Of a stretch of 64,000 nucleotides of DNA, positions 8,780-20,270 are shown one piece after another. The stretch comes from an uncultured Peptostreptococcaceae bacterium (GTDB lineage Bacteria > Bacillota > Clostridia > Peptostreptococcales > Peptostreptococcaceae). A program made the translations under genes and the position numbers. The stretch spans positions 124,001 through 188,000 of the forward strand of contig CAMTIM010000022.1 of NCBI GenBank assembly GCA_947072565.1, given 5' to 3'. Positions within the stretch are counted from its first letter, which is position 1, and each line of letters starts with the position of its first letter. The notes under the pieces are model-generated. The model saw only the letters and a list, made by a program, of their open reading frames with translations. It ran no database searches and was not told the DNA's origin.

Positions 8780-9919
8780 TTATTTTAGTACTTTTATAAG
8801 ATTAAATATTTGTGTTGTTGTTGAAACCATATTATTAATTGCATTTTCTTTATTCATAGCTTCATCTATTGTCATAGCCGAGTTTATTATTGAGAAATAT
8901 GCATCTATTCCTTCTTCATTACACTTAAGCGCATCATCTGTTGTACATCCTGCTATAGCTATAACTTTAGCTTTATATTTTTTAGCAAGTTTAGCTACTC
9001 CTATTGGAGCTTTTCCCATGGCTGTTTGATTATCTAATCTTCCTTCTCCTGTTATAACAAAATCTGCATCTTTTATTGCTTCTTCTAAATTTATTTCATC
9101 AAGTATTATTTTTATTCCTGATTCTAACTTTGAATTTAAAAATCCTAAGAACGCAAATCCAAGTCCACCTGCTGCTCCAACACCTTCTATATGTGCTATA
9201 TCTTTGTTTAGTTCTCTTTTTACTACTTCAGAGAAGTTTATAAGTCCTTTGTCTAGTTCTTTAACTATTTCTTCACTTGCACCTTTTTGTGGTCCATATA
9301 TATATGCTGCTCCATTTTTTCCATATAAAGGGTTATTCACATCGCAAGCTATTTTAAAGCTACATTCATCTAACTCTTTTAATCTATTATCTATTTTTAT
9401 ACTTTTTATTTGATTTAGTACTTTTCCACCTAAACCTACTAAGTTATTATTCTCATCATAAAACTCATATCCTAATGCTTGAAGCATTCCAACTCCACCG
9501 TCATTAGTAGCACTTCCACCAATTCCTACTATAAAGTTTCTACAACCTTTTTGTATTGCTTCTTTTATTATTTCTCCAACTCCATAAGTATTTGTATTTA
9601 GAGGATTTCTAAGTTCTGTAGGAACTAATGGAAGTCCTGATGCCTGAGCCATCTCTATTATTGCTGTATTTGTATCTTTTAATATTCCATATTTTGCGTT
9701 TACTTTTTCATTTATAGGTCCTGTAACAGTTATTGTTTGTTCTTCACCGTTCATACCCTCTACTAATGCTTCTACCGTTCCTTCACCACCATCTGCTAGT
9801 GGCATTATTGTTATATCAGCATTATTATCAACATTTAATATACCTTTTTTTATTGCATTTCCTGCTTCAATTGAAGTTAAACTTCCTTTTAAAGAATCTA
9901 TCGAAATTACGATTTTCAT
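8780..9919 (-). CDS. glxK: Glycerate kinase (GarK/GlxK family)
   Basis: 379 aa, typical of the GarK/GlxK family. Visible motifs are DSLKGSLTSIEAGNAIKKG at the N-terminus, PLADGGEGTVEAL, the GIGGSATNDGG(V)GMLQALG glycine-rich site split over residues 130-150, GAAGGLG and ITGEGRLDNQTA. It phosphorylates D-glycerate, mostly to 2-phosphoglycerate in this family, feeding enolase. First gene of the unit glxK-gntP-pyk. A TATAAT box at 9943-9948 lacks a good -35, which suits activator-dependent expression by the CdaR-type regulator upstream. Confidence 0.94.
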   Translation of the reverse strand: MKIVISIDSLKGSLTSIEAGNAIKKGILNVDNNADITIMPLADGGEGTVEALVEGMNGEEQTITVTGPINEKVNAKYGILKDTNTAIIEMAQASGLPLVPTELRNPLNTNTYGVGEIIKEAIQKGCRNFIVGIGGSATNDGGVGMLQALGYEFYDENNNLVGLGGKVLNQIKSIKIDNRLKELDECSFKIACDVNNPLYGKNGAAYIYGPQKGASEEIVKELDKGLINFSEVVKRELNKDIAHIEGVGAAGGLGFAFLGFLNSKLESGIKIILDEINLEEAIKDADFVITGEGRLDNQTAMGKAPIGVAKLAKKYKAKVIAIAGCTTDDALKCNEEGIDAYFSIINSAMTIDEAMNKENAINNMVSTTTQIFNLIKVLK

Positions 9920-9942
9920 TTTAATCGCCTCCCTTTGTTAAC

Positions 9943-10045
9943 ATTATACCAAAGACGTTTTTGTAGATATATGTTACACGTGACAAATTAATACGTTTTC
10001 ATATAAATATTTTTAGTATATGTAACATTGATTTTATATGAAAAC
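9943..10045 (-). promoter_or_regulatory. Probable activator-dependent promoter and inverted repeat before glxK
   Basis: A TATAAT at 9943-9948 (read on the minus strand) has no TTGACA-like -35 at 17 bp. Further upstream, a 13-bp perfect inverted repeat (GTTTTCATATAAA at 9995-10007, complement at 10033-10045) could be a regulator site or the terminator of the regulator gene ending at 10060. Function is inferred. Confidence 0.4.
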
Positions 10046-10059
10046 TTACTAATCACAAC

Positions 10060-11151
10060 TTAAGTTGTTTTCATGGTTATTGCTAAATATAGTATTACAG
10101 AATCATTAAACTTTCTTGGATTTAATCCACATTTTTGATTTATTTTTTCTAGTTTATATTGAAGTGTATTTTTATGAATATACAAATCTTGTGCTGTTTG
10201 TTTTAGAGACATATCATTTTTGTAATAATCCTCTAATAAATTTATCTCACTTTCATTTAAATTTTTTAGTGTTTTTTCTATATATTGATTTTTCATTTCT
10301 GTATCTATACTTTCTAAAATCACTTCTAAATTTAATGAATCTATGTAGGTTAATATTTTATTATTCTTTGTTGAATATTTAAGAGCTATCCTAGCTTCTT
10401 GGTAGGATTTATGAGTTTCGTACAACCGTTTTAATTGTCCAACTCCACCACTTAAATTGCCCTTATATTTTTTTAGTGTATCAAAATAAACAGTTTTTAA
10501 TTTTTTATATCTTTCTTCATTTACTAAAGCTATAAACTCATTTGGGTAAATATATATTTTAAAAATATTGCCCATAGTATCAAATACTTTTTTTATATCA
10601 TTTTCTATAATTTCTAAGTCTGAAACACTATGATTTCTATTTATCTTCATTATAACTACTGCAAATTTTTGATTAATCGATATATTGAATTCTTTTAGTA
10701 TATCTTCTATTTCTAATTTATCTTCTACATCATCGTAAATCAAAGATTTAACTACATAATTTATTCTTTGTTTGTCAGCTTCGTGCTTATAATTTAGCTG
10801 CTGTTCTTTTATAAATATTTCAGTTATTTTCGTTACTAAAAATCCAAACTTACTTATTTCGCTTGGTTCTCCAGTTATTCCTATTGCACCAACTGCCGTT
10901 TTATTTATTTTTATTGGGTAGTTTATACCTTTTTTACTTCCCTCATATTCATCATTCTCTCCTACTGTTATATTGTTTAAAGTTTTTATAGCTTTATATC
11001 CAGCTTGATGAAAAGTGTTTAAACGATTTTTGTCTGTGCTTCCTATTATAATTCCATTTATATCTATAAAATTTATATCTTTATCTACAACTTCTTTTAC
11101 TGCTTTTACTATTTCTTGAGCTAAGTTTAAATTTATTTTATTTATTGCCAT
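10060..11151 (-). CDS. cdaR: CdaR-family transcriptional regulator (sugar diacid / glycerate)
   Basis: 363 aa. The N-terminus (about 1-130) matches the putative sugar-diacid-recognition domain (INLNLAQEIVKAVKEV, GSTDKNR, GAIGITGEPSEI). The middle resembles the GGDEF-like CdaR domain. The C-terminus has the PucR-type HTH (ETLKDYYKN-like segment, LKQTAQDLYIHKNTLQYKL). CdaR-family proteins activate uptake and catabolism genes for glycerate, glucarate or galactarate. It sits directly upstream of glycerate kinase, GntP permease and pyruvate kinase, all on the minus strand, so it is most likely their activator. A 140-bp gap with an inverted repeat separates it from glxK. Confidence 0.9.
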   Translation of the reverse strand: MAINKINLNLAQEIVKAVKEVVDKDINFIDINGIIIGSTDKNRLNTFHQAGYKAIKTLNNITVGENDEYEGSKKGINYPIKINKTAVGAIGITGEPSEISKFGFLVTKITEIFIKEQQLNYKHEADKQRINYVVKSLIYDDVEDKLEIEDILKEFNISINQKFAVVIMKINRNHSVSDLEIIENDIKKVFDTMGNIFKIYIYPNEFIALVNEERYKKLKTVYFDTLKKYKGNLSGGVGQLKRLYETHKSYQEARIALKYSTKNNKILTYIDSLNLEVILESIDTEMKNQYIEKTLKNLNESEINLLEDYYKNDMSLKQTAQDLYIHKNTLQYKLEKINQKCGLNPRKFNDSVILYLAITMKTT

Positions 11152-11223
11152 AGATTTATAACCTTCTTTTAGTATTTTTATAATATTATATCCTATTATC
11201 TTAATTTAATTTTAGATATAAAT

Positions 11224-11253
11224 AAAGAGCCCTAGAAATATCTAGGACTCTTT
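11224..11253 (-). terminator. Terminator of eno
   Basis: Stem AAGAG-CCTAG with complement and one mismatch, followed by a T-run on the minus strand, about 27 bp after the eno stop. Confidence 0.85.
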
Positions 11254-11279
11254 ACGTTATATATATTTAATTTATAAGA

Positions 11280-12668
<1,389 letters not shown>

Positions 12669-12739
12669 TCATACTTAATAAAAATTTCTTTGATGGGTAA
12701 ATTTATAATCTTCATATGATTTTTAACTATTTTTATTTA

Positions 12740-14269
12740 CTATTTTATTATTAAAGAGTTACCAGTCATTTGTTCTGGCTTCTCTAAATTCATCATTGAT
12801 AATACTGTAGGTGCTATATCACTTAATCTACCATCTTCTTTTAACTTAGAAGATTTTAAATTTTCACCTACTGCGATAAATGGTACTGGGTTTGTTGAAT
12901 GTGCTGTTATAGTTGTTTTAGTTTCTGGGTCTTGCATAAGTTCTGCATTACCATGGTCAGCAGTAATTAGTGCTTGTCCACCTTTAGAAAGTATTTTCTC
13001 TACAACTTTTCCTACACATGTATCAACAGTTTCAACAGCTTTTATAGCTGCTTCAACTACTCCTGTATGTCCTACCATATCAGGGTTAGCATAGTTTAAA
13101 ACGATAAAATCATACTTGTCTTCATCTATTTCTTTTATTAATTTATTAGTTAATTCATCAGCGCTCATCTCTGGTTGTAAATCATAAGTTGCAACTCTTG
13201 GAGATGGTACTAATAATCTATCTTCATCTTTGTTAGGTTCTTCTACTCCGCCATTAAAGAAGAATGTAACGTGCGCATACTTTTCAGTCTCTGCTGCTCT
13301 TAATTGAGTTTTACCATTCTTAGCTAAGTATTCTCCTAGTGTATTTTCAAGACTTTGAGGTCCAAAAGCTACATTTACATTTTTGATAGTTATATCATAT
13401 GTAGTTAAACATACGAAGAATGTTTTCATGTTAGGTCTTTCAAATCCTGCAAAATCAGTATCAACTAAAGCTCTTGTTATTTCTCTTGCTCTATCTGGTC
13501 TAAAGTTACCAAATATAATAGAATCATTTTCTTTTATAAGACCTACTGGCTGACCATTTTCAACCATAACTGTTGGAATTACAAATTCATCATTCTTATC
13601 TTCATTGTAAGAGTTTTGAACAGCTTCTTTAGCACTAGTTGCTGTATTTCCTTTTCCTTGAACCATTGCATCATATGCAAGTTGTACTCTTTCCCATCTC
13701 TTGTCTCTATCCATAGCATAGTATCTACCAGAAACTGAAGCAAATTTACCTACTCCAACTTCTTTCATATAGTTTTCTACATCTTCTATGAACTCTAGAG
13801 CACTTCTTGGGGCAACGTCTCTTCCATCTGTGAAAGCATGAACGAATACATTTTCTACACCATTATCTTTAGCCATTTTTATAATACCTTTTAAATGGTC
13901 TATATGAGAGTGAACTCCTCCATCAGATAATAATCCCATTAAGTGAAGAGAATGATCTTTTGCATTTTGCATAGCTTTTAATAATACTTCATTTTCAAAG
14001 AAATCTCCATCATTTATAGCTTTACTAACTCTAGTTAAGTCTTGATATACAACTCTTCCTGCCCCGATGTTTGTGTGTCCCACTTCTGAGTTACCCATTT
14101 GTCCATCTGGAAGACCTACATCAAGTCCACTAGCTTTAATTAAAGTATGAGGATATTCTTTCATTATTTTATCTAAATTAGGAGTTTTGGCACCTAAAAC
14201 AGCATTTCCTTCTACTATTTTACTTTCACCAAATCCATCCATTATTATTAATGCGATTGGTTTTTTCAT
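12740..14269 (-). CDS. gpmI: 2,3-bisphosphoglycerate-independent phosphoglycerate mutase
   Basis: 509 aa, standard for the Mn2+-dependent iPGM. N-terminal LIIMDGFGES with the metal Asp, LPDGQMGNSEVGHTNIGAGR holding the catalytic Ser (about residue 61), FTDGRDVAPRS, RYYAMDRDKRWER, and C-terminal metal motifs YANPDMVGHTG and TADHGNAE. It interconverts 3- and 2-phosphoglycerate. It starts 11 bp after tpiA with RBS GGAGAAAAA, so it is co-transcribed. Spore formers use this pH-sensitive enzyme to hold 3-PG in dormant spores. Confidence 0.98.
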   Translation of the reverse strand: MKKPIALIIMDGFGESKIVEGNAVLGAKTPNLDKIMKEYPHTLIKASGLDVGLPDGQMGNSEVGHTNIGAGRVVYQDLTRVSKAINDGDFFENEVLLKAMQNAKDHSLHLMGLLSDGGVHSHIDHLKGIIKMAKDNGVENVFVHAFTDGRDVAPRSALEFIEDVENYMKEVGVGKFASVSGRYYAMDRDKRWERVQLAYDAMVQGKGNTATSAKEAVQNSYNEDKNDEFVIPTVMVENGQPVGLIKENDSIIFGNFRPDRAREITRALVDTDFAGFERPNMKTFFVCLTTYDITIKNVNVAFGPQSLENTLGEYLAKNGKTQLRAAETEKYAHVTFFFNGGVEEPNKDEDRLLVPSPRVATYDLQPEMSADELTNKLIKEIDEDKYDFIVLNYANPDMVGHTGVVEAAIKAVETVDTCVGKVVEKILSKGGQALITADHGNAELMQDPETKTTITAHSTNPVPFIAVGENLKSSKLKEDGRLSDIAPTVLSMMNLEKPEQMTGNSLIIK

Positions 14270-14280
14270 ATTTTTTCTCC

Positions 14281-15024
14281 TTAGAAATTAACAAGCTCTG
14301 TATAGTCACTTGCTGCTAAGCTAGCTCCACCAACTAAAGCTCCATCTATGTCACTTTGGTTCATTATTTCAGCTACGTTTGCAGGCTTAACGCTTCCACC
14401 GTATTGAATTCTAACTTCATTAGATAATTCACCGTAAAGTCCAGCTACAACTTCTCTTATGTATTTAATTACATCGTTAGCATCTTCGCTAGTTGCAGTT
14501 TTTCCAGTACCTATAGCCCATATTGGCTCATAAGCTATTACAACTTTAGCTATATCTTCTTTAGATACATTTTCTAAAGCTTTTTCTACTTGAACTTTAC
14601 AAACTGATTTAGTTTCAGAAGCTTCTCTTTGTTCTAGAGTTTCTCCACAACATAATATTGGATCTATTCCAACTTCTAATGCTTTTAAAACTTTTTTGTT
14701 TACAGTTTCATTAGTTTCATTGAAGTATTGTCTTCTTTCTGAATGACCTATTACAACATAGTCCATTTCTATTTCTTTTAACATAAGTGGAGATACTTCA
14801 CCTGTGAATGCTCCATTTTCTTCAAAGTGCATATTTTGAGCACCTATTTTTATGTTAGTCCCTTTAGTTGCTTCTTTTAAATCTTTTAATAATGTAAAAG
14901 GTGCACATATTACTGCTTCCACCTTATCATTATTTACTTTATCTTTAACTTCATTCACAAATTCTAAAGATTGTGCTATAGTTTTGTGCATTTTCCAGTT
15001 ACCTGCTATTATTGGTTTTCTCAT
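14281..15024 (-). CDS. tpiA: Triosephosphate isomerase
   Basis: 247 aa, normal length. Starts RKPIIAGNWKMHK (active-site Asn/Lys), catalytic His in VIGHSERRQ (about residue 94), catalytic Glu in VIAYEPIWAIGTGKTA (about 165), and phosphate loop VRIQYGGSVKP. It interconverts dihydroxyacetone phosphate and glyceraldehyde-3-phosphate. RBS GGGAGGA before ATG 15022-15024. Part of the pgk-tpiA-gpmI-eno run. Confidence 0.99.
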   Translation of the reverse strand: MRKPIIAGNWKMHKTIAQSLEFVNEVKDKVNNDKVEAVICAPFTLLKDLKEATKGTNIKIGAQNMHFEENGAFTGEVSPLMLKEIEMDYVVIGHSERRQYFNETNETVNKKVLKALEVGIDPILCCGETLEQREASETKSVCKVQVEKALENVSKEDIAKVVIAYEPIWAIGTGKTATSEDANDVIKYIREVVAGLYGELSNEVRIQYGGSVKPANVAEIMNQSDIDGALVGGASLAASDYTELVNF

Positions 15025-15058
15025 TTTTTTATTCCTCCCACTTTTAGTTTAAATCTTT

Positions 15059-15134
15059 GAGAAATCTGAATTATTACAGATTTCTCTGATTTAATTTTTT
15101 AATTTAATAAGGTAGTTTTACGTTAGTAAAACTA
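15059..15134 (-). other. Two stem-loops between pgk and tpiA
   Basis: A 10-bp perfect stem (GAGAAATCTG, 15059-15086) and a 9-bp stem (TAGTTTTAC, loop GTTA, 15113-15134) lie in the pgk-tpiA gap. Neither has a strong T-run, so they look like processing, stability or attenuation elements that could set relative mRNA levels within the operon. Confidence 0.55.
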
Positions 15135-15198
15135 AACTGTGGTCATATTTATATATTAATGTTTGGCCTATTTAAATGCCTTACGATTATTTTCAAAT

Positions 15199-16398
15199 TT
15201 ATTTGTTATCTAAAGCTACTATTCCTGGTAATTCTTTACCTTCTAAGAATTCTAAAGATGCCCCACCACCAGTTGATACATGAGTCATTTTATCTCCAAA
15301 TCCTAATTGGTTAACAGCTGCAGCTGAATCTCCACCACCTATTACAGTAGTAGCATCAGTTAATGCTGCCATAGCTTTAGCAACAGCTAATGTTCCACTT
15401 GCGAAGTTTTCAAATTCAAATACTCCCATTGGTCCATTCCATACTATTGTTTTAGAAGCATTTACTGTATTTACATACTCTTCAATAGTTTTAGGTCCTA
15501 TATCTAATCCCATATGTCCTGCTGGTATATTAGCATCTTCAGTTATAACTGGAGCTATGTCTGCAAATTTATCTGCAACAGCATTGTCTATTGGTAATAA
15601 GAATTTAACACCTTTAGCTTGTGCTTTAGTCATCATTTCTTTTGCGTATTCTACTTTTTCTTCTTCAACTAATGAAGTTCCTATTTCGTATCCTTGAGCT
15701 TTTAAGAATGTATAAGCCATTCCTCCGCCTATTATTAAGTTATCTACTTTTTCTAATAACTGCTCTATAACAGCTATTTTATCCGATACTTTCGCTCCCC
15801 CTAATATTGCAGTGAAAGGTCTCACTGGAGTTGCAACTGCTTCTCCTAAGAACTTTAATTCTTTTTGTATTAAGTAACCACAAACTCTTTCTTGTAAAAA
15901 TTCACCAGCACCTACTGTTGAACAGTGAGCTCTATGAGCAGTACCAAATGCATCATTTACAAATACTTCAGCTAATGAAGCTAATTCTTTAGAGAAGTTT
16001 TCTTCGTTTTTAGTTTCTTCTTTTCTGTATCTAGTGTTTTGTAGTAATACTACATCACCATTTTGCATTTTTTCTACAGCAGCTTTTGCATTTTCCCCTA
16101 CAACGTTATCATCCGCTGCAAATACAACTTCTTTATTTAACATTTGTGATAATCTAGTAGCAACAGGTGCTAAAGATAACTCTGGCTTAGCTTCTCCTTT
16201 TGGTTTTCCTAAGTGAGAACATAATATAACTTTTGCTCCATTTTCGATTAAATAAGTTATAGTAGGCATAGCCCCGTTTAATCTGTTTTCATCAGTTATT
16301 ACACCATCTTTTAATGGTACATTGAAATCACATCTTACTAAGACTTTTTTCCCAGATACGTTTATATCTTCTATTGTTTTTTTATTAAGCATTGACAT
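15199..16398 (-). CDS. pgk: Phosphoglycerate kinase
   Basis: 399 aa. [14 protein letters not shown] at the N-terminus, [16 protein letters not shown] in the hinge region, [19 protein letters not shown] and the C-terminal nucleotide motif [10 protein letters not shown]. It transfers phosphate from 1,3-bisphosphoglycerate to ADP. The first ATG follows AAAGGAG at good spacing. Separated from gapA by about 200 bp and a strong terminator-like hairpin, so gapA can be expressed at a higher level. Confidence 0.99.
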   Translation of the reverse strand: MSMLNKKTIEDINVSGKKVLVRCDFNVPLKDGVITDENRLNGAMPTITYLIENGAKVILCSHLGKPKGEAKPELSLAPVATRLSQMLNKEVVFAADDNVVGENAKAAVEKMQNGDVVLLQNTRYRKEETKNEENFSKELASLAEVFVNDAFGTAHRAHCSTVGAGEFLQERVCGYLIQKELKFLGEAVATPVRPFTAILGGAKVSDKIAVIEQLLEKVDNLIIGGGMAYTFLKAQGYEIGTSLVEEEKVEYAKEMMTKAQAKGVKFLLPIDNAVADKFADIAPVITEDANIPAGHMGLDIGPKTIEEYVNTVNASKTIVWNGPMGVFEFENFASGTLAVAKAMAALTDATTVIGGGDSAAAVNQLGFGDKMTHVSTGGGASLEFLEGKELPGIVALDNK

Positions 16399-16542
16399 AT
16401 TCTTTTCTCCTTTACAAATAAAGCTAACCCATATTAGTTTGTATTTATTAACACCGATTTAGTATATCACATTTCTTTTTTAGTATATCACTTTTAACTT
16501 ATATTTCATATATTTTTGTAATATTTGCCTATAACTTGTTTT

Positions 16543-16590
16543 AAAAAAGCCCTAAGCCTGTAGTATAAAACTACAAGCTCGGACTTTTAT
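16543..16590 (-). terminator. Terminator between gapA and pgk
   Basis: Long GC-containing hairpin (AAAGTCC-AGCTTGTAGT arm with complement, few mismatches) ending in a T-run on the minus strand, directly after the gapA stop. Probably a partial terminator that gives excess gapA transcript. Confidence 0.85.
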
Positions 16591-16596
16591 ATTAAA

Positions 16597-17643
<1,047 letters not shown>

Positions 17644-17669
17644 CTAGCAAAGCTAGTTAATCACTATTG

Positions 17670-18689
17670 TTATAACTCTAAAATTCTAGTAGCACTTTCT
17701 TCATCTGTTATAAGTACTATGTTTTTATTTATATTTGTCATCGCTATAAGTGCATCGGCTTTTCTAGTTCCTGCGAATATAGCTATGCTTTCTCTAATAT
17801 TTTTAAATGTTTCTAAATGAATACCTACTGTATTTAATTTACAAACTATCTCACCTTTTTCATTGAAGTAGTGTCCAAAGGCCTCTCCTATAGCACCTTT
17901 TTCAACAATTTCTTCAACCTTTTCTATAGGAAGCTTTCTTCTTGTTGCCATTTCACCAGCAATTCCTATACCAAATACTAATACATCAGTTTTTGCTATC
18001 ATATCTAATGTGTTTTTTATTTGAGGTTCTTGAGTAAGTGTTTTCATCGATTCTTCGCCTAGTTCATCTGGTATATGTAATAATTTATAGTGGGAATTTA
18101 GTTTTTTACTAGTTGTCGCCACTACATTATTAGACTGAATTTCAACATCTTTCCCCATACTTCCTCTAGCAGGAACTACGGTTACGTTTTCATATTTCTT
18201 GTCAGTCTTTATAGTATTTGAAAATTCAAGCATAGTGCTTCCACCTGTTATGGATACTATGTCTCCATCTTTTAAAATACTTAAGAAATACTCAGCACCA
18301 CATTTGGCTACATCTTTTATTAAACTTGGATTACTGTCATAACTACCAGGTACAAGTAAAACTTTTTTGATTCCAAGTTTTTCTCTTACCTTCTCTTGTA
18401 ATGTCGATAATCCCATGATGTCATTCATCATATCTTTAAGTTCATCTAAAAGTTTTATACCTTCTTGAGTTATGGTCATTCCCGATACCGCTACATCTAT
18501 AAGATTTTGTTCTTTTAGAAATTCAGTTTCTGACCTTACTACTCTTTCACTAATTCCTAAAACATTTGATAATGTTCTTCGACCGATTGGCTCGCTCAAA
18601 GATATTTGTCTTAAAATACAGTATCTTCTTTCCATAAGCTCCATAACTTGTGGAATTAACTTCTGTTGAATTTTTAATAAGCTTTTCAT
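17670..18689 (-). CDS. cggR: Central glycolytic genes regulator CggR (SorC family)
   Basis: 339 aa. The N-terminal winged HTH includes GRRTLSNVLGISERVVRSETEFLK (shown in part; about residues 37-60). The C-terminal sugar-phosphate-binding domain (about 95-339) has LLVPGSYDSNPSLIKDVAK, SITGGSTMLEF and GIAGEMATRRKL. CggR represses the gapA operon until fructose-1,6-bisphosphate binds. It is the first gene of the cluster, exactly as in Bacillus, and a matching operator is visible upstream at 18718-18753. Confidence 0.95.
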   Translation of the reverse strand: MKSLLKIQQKLIPQVMELMERRYCILRQISLSEPIGRRTLSNVLGISERVVRSETEFLKEQNLIDVAVSGMTITQEGIKLLDELKDMMNDIMGLSTLQEKVREKLGIKKVLLVPGSYDSNPSLIKDVAKCGAEYFLSILKDGDIVSITGGSTMLEFSNTIKTDKKYENVTVVPARGSMGKDVEIQSNNVVATTSKKLNSHYKLLHIPDELGEESMKTLTQEPQIKNTLDMIAKTDVLVFGIGIAGEMATRRKLPIEKVEEIVEKGAIGEAFGHYFNEKGEIVCKLNTVGIHLETFKNIRESIAIFAGTRKADALIAMTNINKNIVLITDEESATRILEL

Positions 18690-18717
18690 ATCATGCTCCT
18701 TATTATTGTCTTAGCTA

Positions 18718-18753
18718 GGGACTTTTTTTGTCCCTTGCGTTTATTTTAGTCCC
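18718..18753 (-). promoter_or_regulatory. Putative CggR operator
   Basis: On the minus strand, GGGAC occurs twice, 19 bp apart, and the second copy continues into a GTCCC arm. The known B. subtilis CggR operator is a pair of GGGAC-containing direct repeats about 20 bp apart with weaker GTC arms. The site lies just downstream of a sigma-A-type promoter (18767-18795), as in Bacillus, where CggR blocks early transcription. Confidence 0.75.
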
Positions 18754-18766
18754 ACAAGATAGTTTT

Positions 18767-18795
18767 ATTTTAAATGAAATGAAGAGATTTTTCAA
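18767..18795 (-). promoter_or_regulatory. Sigma-A-type promoter of cggR-gapA operon
   Basis: TTGAAA (rc at 18790-18795), a 17-bp spacer, and TAAAAT (rc at 18767-18772). The predicted start is immediately before the CggR operator. Confidence 0.8.
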
Positions 18796-18830
18796 TAGTT
18801 TTTATGATATTTTTATCTTTTTTTATTTTT

Positions 18831-20177
18831 TTAGTATTCTTTTCTCCTACTAGACGACAGTATACCTAAATTTTCTCTGTATTTTGCAACCGTTCTCCTT
18901 GCCACAGTTATGCCTTCTTCTTTCAAAATCTTAGCTATTTGGTCATCACTTAAAGGTTTTCTCTTATTTTCCTTCTTTATTTTATCCTCTATCATTTTTT
19001 TTATACTTGTACTAGATACACAAGTATCATCTTCTGATTCAAGTGAACTACTAAAGAAGTACTTAAATTCAAACATTCCATACGGAGTTAGCATATATTT
19101 ACCATTTACACCTCTACTAATTGTAGATTCATGAAAGTCTAATTGTTGTGCAATATCTTTCATTCTCATTGGTTTTATATGTTTAGTTCCGCGCCTAAAA
19201 AATTCTTCTTGTGATCTTACAATTTCTTCTGCAATTTTTAAAATTGTAGATTTTCTACTTTGTATATTTTTAATTAATAAAGTAGCTGAGTTTAATTTTT
19301 CTTTTATAAATTCTTTTGCATCGTCATCTGATTGTGAACTCTTTAAAACTTCTCTGTAAAAATTATTTATTTTTATTTTGCATGAATCTTTATTGTTGCT
19401 ATAAACAATAAACTGGTCTTCAATTTTTTCTACCGTCACATCAGGTTGTATATATACAGTTTTTTCTATGCAACATAATTTGCCCGGTTTGGGATCTAGT
19501 GTTTTAATTATGTTTATTAAATTTACACACTTTTGCAATGGCATATTATATTTTTTACTTATTTCCTTATATTTATTGTTCGCTATTAAGTTTAAATCTT
19601 TGCAAACTATGTCTTCTAGCACTTCATTGTATATTCCTAGATTTTGCATTTGTATCATTAAACATTCTGATAAATTTCTGGCACCTACTCCACTTGGTTC
19701 CAATTGTTGAATATTTAATAAACAACTTTCAAATAAATCTTTATCTATTTTTAAAATATCAATTATTTCTTCTTCATCAGTTCTTAGATATCCATCCTCA
19801 TCTAAACTATCTATAATATATTTACAAATTTCCATTTCTTTTTCGCTCAATTTGTATAAATTTATTTGAAGATATAAGTGTTCATATATATTTGATGAAT
19901 ATTTAATCATGTTTTCTAAATCTATATCATTATCTGAATTATAGTTAACTTCATTTTTATCTACTTTAATTGATTTTTCCATATCTTTTACATATGCTTC
20001 CCAGTTTATTTCACCTGTTCTCTCCACATCTAACAATGGATTTTCTTCTGATTCTCTTTTTATTTCTTCTTCTACTTCTAACTTACTCATATTTAATATT
20101 TTTAAAGATTGCTTTAATGAAGTTGTCATTACTAGCTTTTGAGATTGTGTAAGTTCTAGAGTCTGATTAAAATTCAT
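18831..20177 (-). CDS. rpoN: RNA polymerase sigma-54 factor (RpoN/SigL)
   Basis: 448 aa from ATG 20175-20177 (GAGGCG upstream); in-frame ATGs further upstream lack an RBS. The N-terminal activator-interaction region starts NQTLELTQSQKLVMT. The core-binding region is in the middle, followed by the HTH segment (MRMKDIAQQLDFHESTISR), and the C-terminal RpoN box reads ARRTVAKYRE. Sigma-54 directs transcription from -24/-12 promoters and needs an AAA+ activator. One such activator (40067-41836) and a strong -24/-12 promoter (39768-39785) lie in this window. The rpoN-cggR neighbourhood is common in Firmicutes. Confidence 0.97.
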   Translation of the reverse strand: MNFNQTLELTQSQKLVMTTSLKQSLKILNMSKLEVEEEIKRESEENPLLDVERTGEINWEAYVKDMEKSIKVDKNEVNYNSDNDIDLENMIKYSSNIYEHLYLQINLYKLSEKEMEICKYIIDSLDEDGYLRTDEEEIIDILKIDKDLFESCLLNIQQLEPSGVGARNLSECLMIQMQNLGIYNEVLEDIVCKDLNLIANNKYKEISKKYNMPLQKCVNLINIIKTLDPKPGKLCCIEKTVYIQPDVTVEKIEDQFIVYSNNKDSCKIKINNFYREVLKSSQSDDDAKEFIKEKLNSATLLIKNIQSRKSTILKIAEEIVRSQEEFFRRGTKHIKPMRMKDIAQQLDFHESTISRGVNGKYMLTPYGMFEFKYFFSSSLESEDDTCVSSTSIKKMIEDKIKKENKRKPLSDDQIAKILKEEGITVARRTVAKYRENLGILSSSRRKEY

Positions 20178-20210
20178 AATTTTCGCCTCACAATTAGTCA
20201 TTTTCGTATA

Positions 20211-20263
20211 AAAAAATCCTTTTATACAAGTATATTTTAACATACATCTTGCGTAAAAGGATT
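20211..20263 (-). terminator. Terminator of hslO
   Basis: A 16-bp stem with two mismatches (AATCCTTTT...CAAG arms) flanks a ~20-nt loop and ends in a T-run on the minus strand. It lies just after hslO and before rpoN, so its sequence must overlap rpoN upstream elements. Confidence 0.75.
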
Positions 20264-20270
20264 CGTTGGC

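Noticed and set aside
7587-9029. 480-codon plus-strand open frame opposite the GntP and glycerate kinase genes
   Set aside because: It is the antisense shadow of two well-supported genes, has no RBS, and its low-complexity composition comes from the Ala/Gly/Ile-rich permease.
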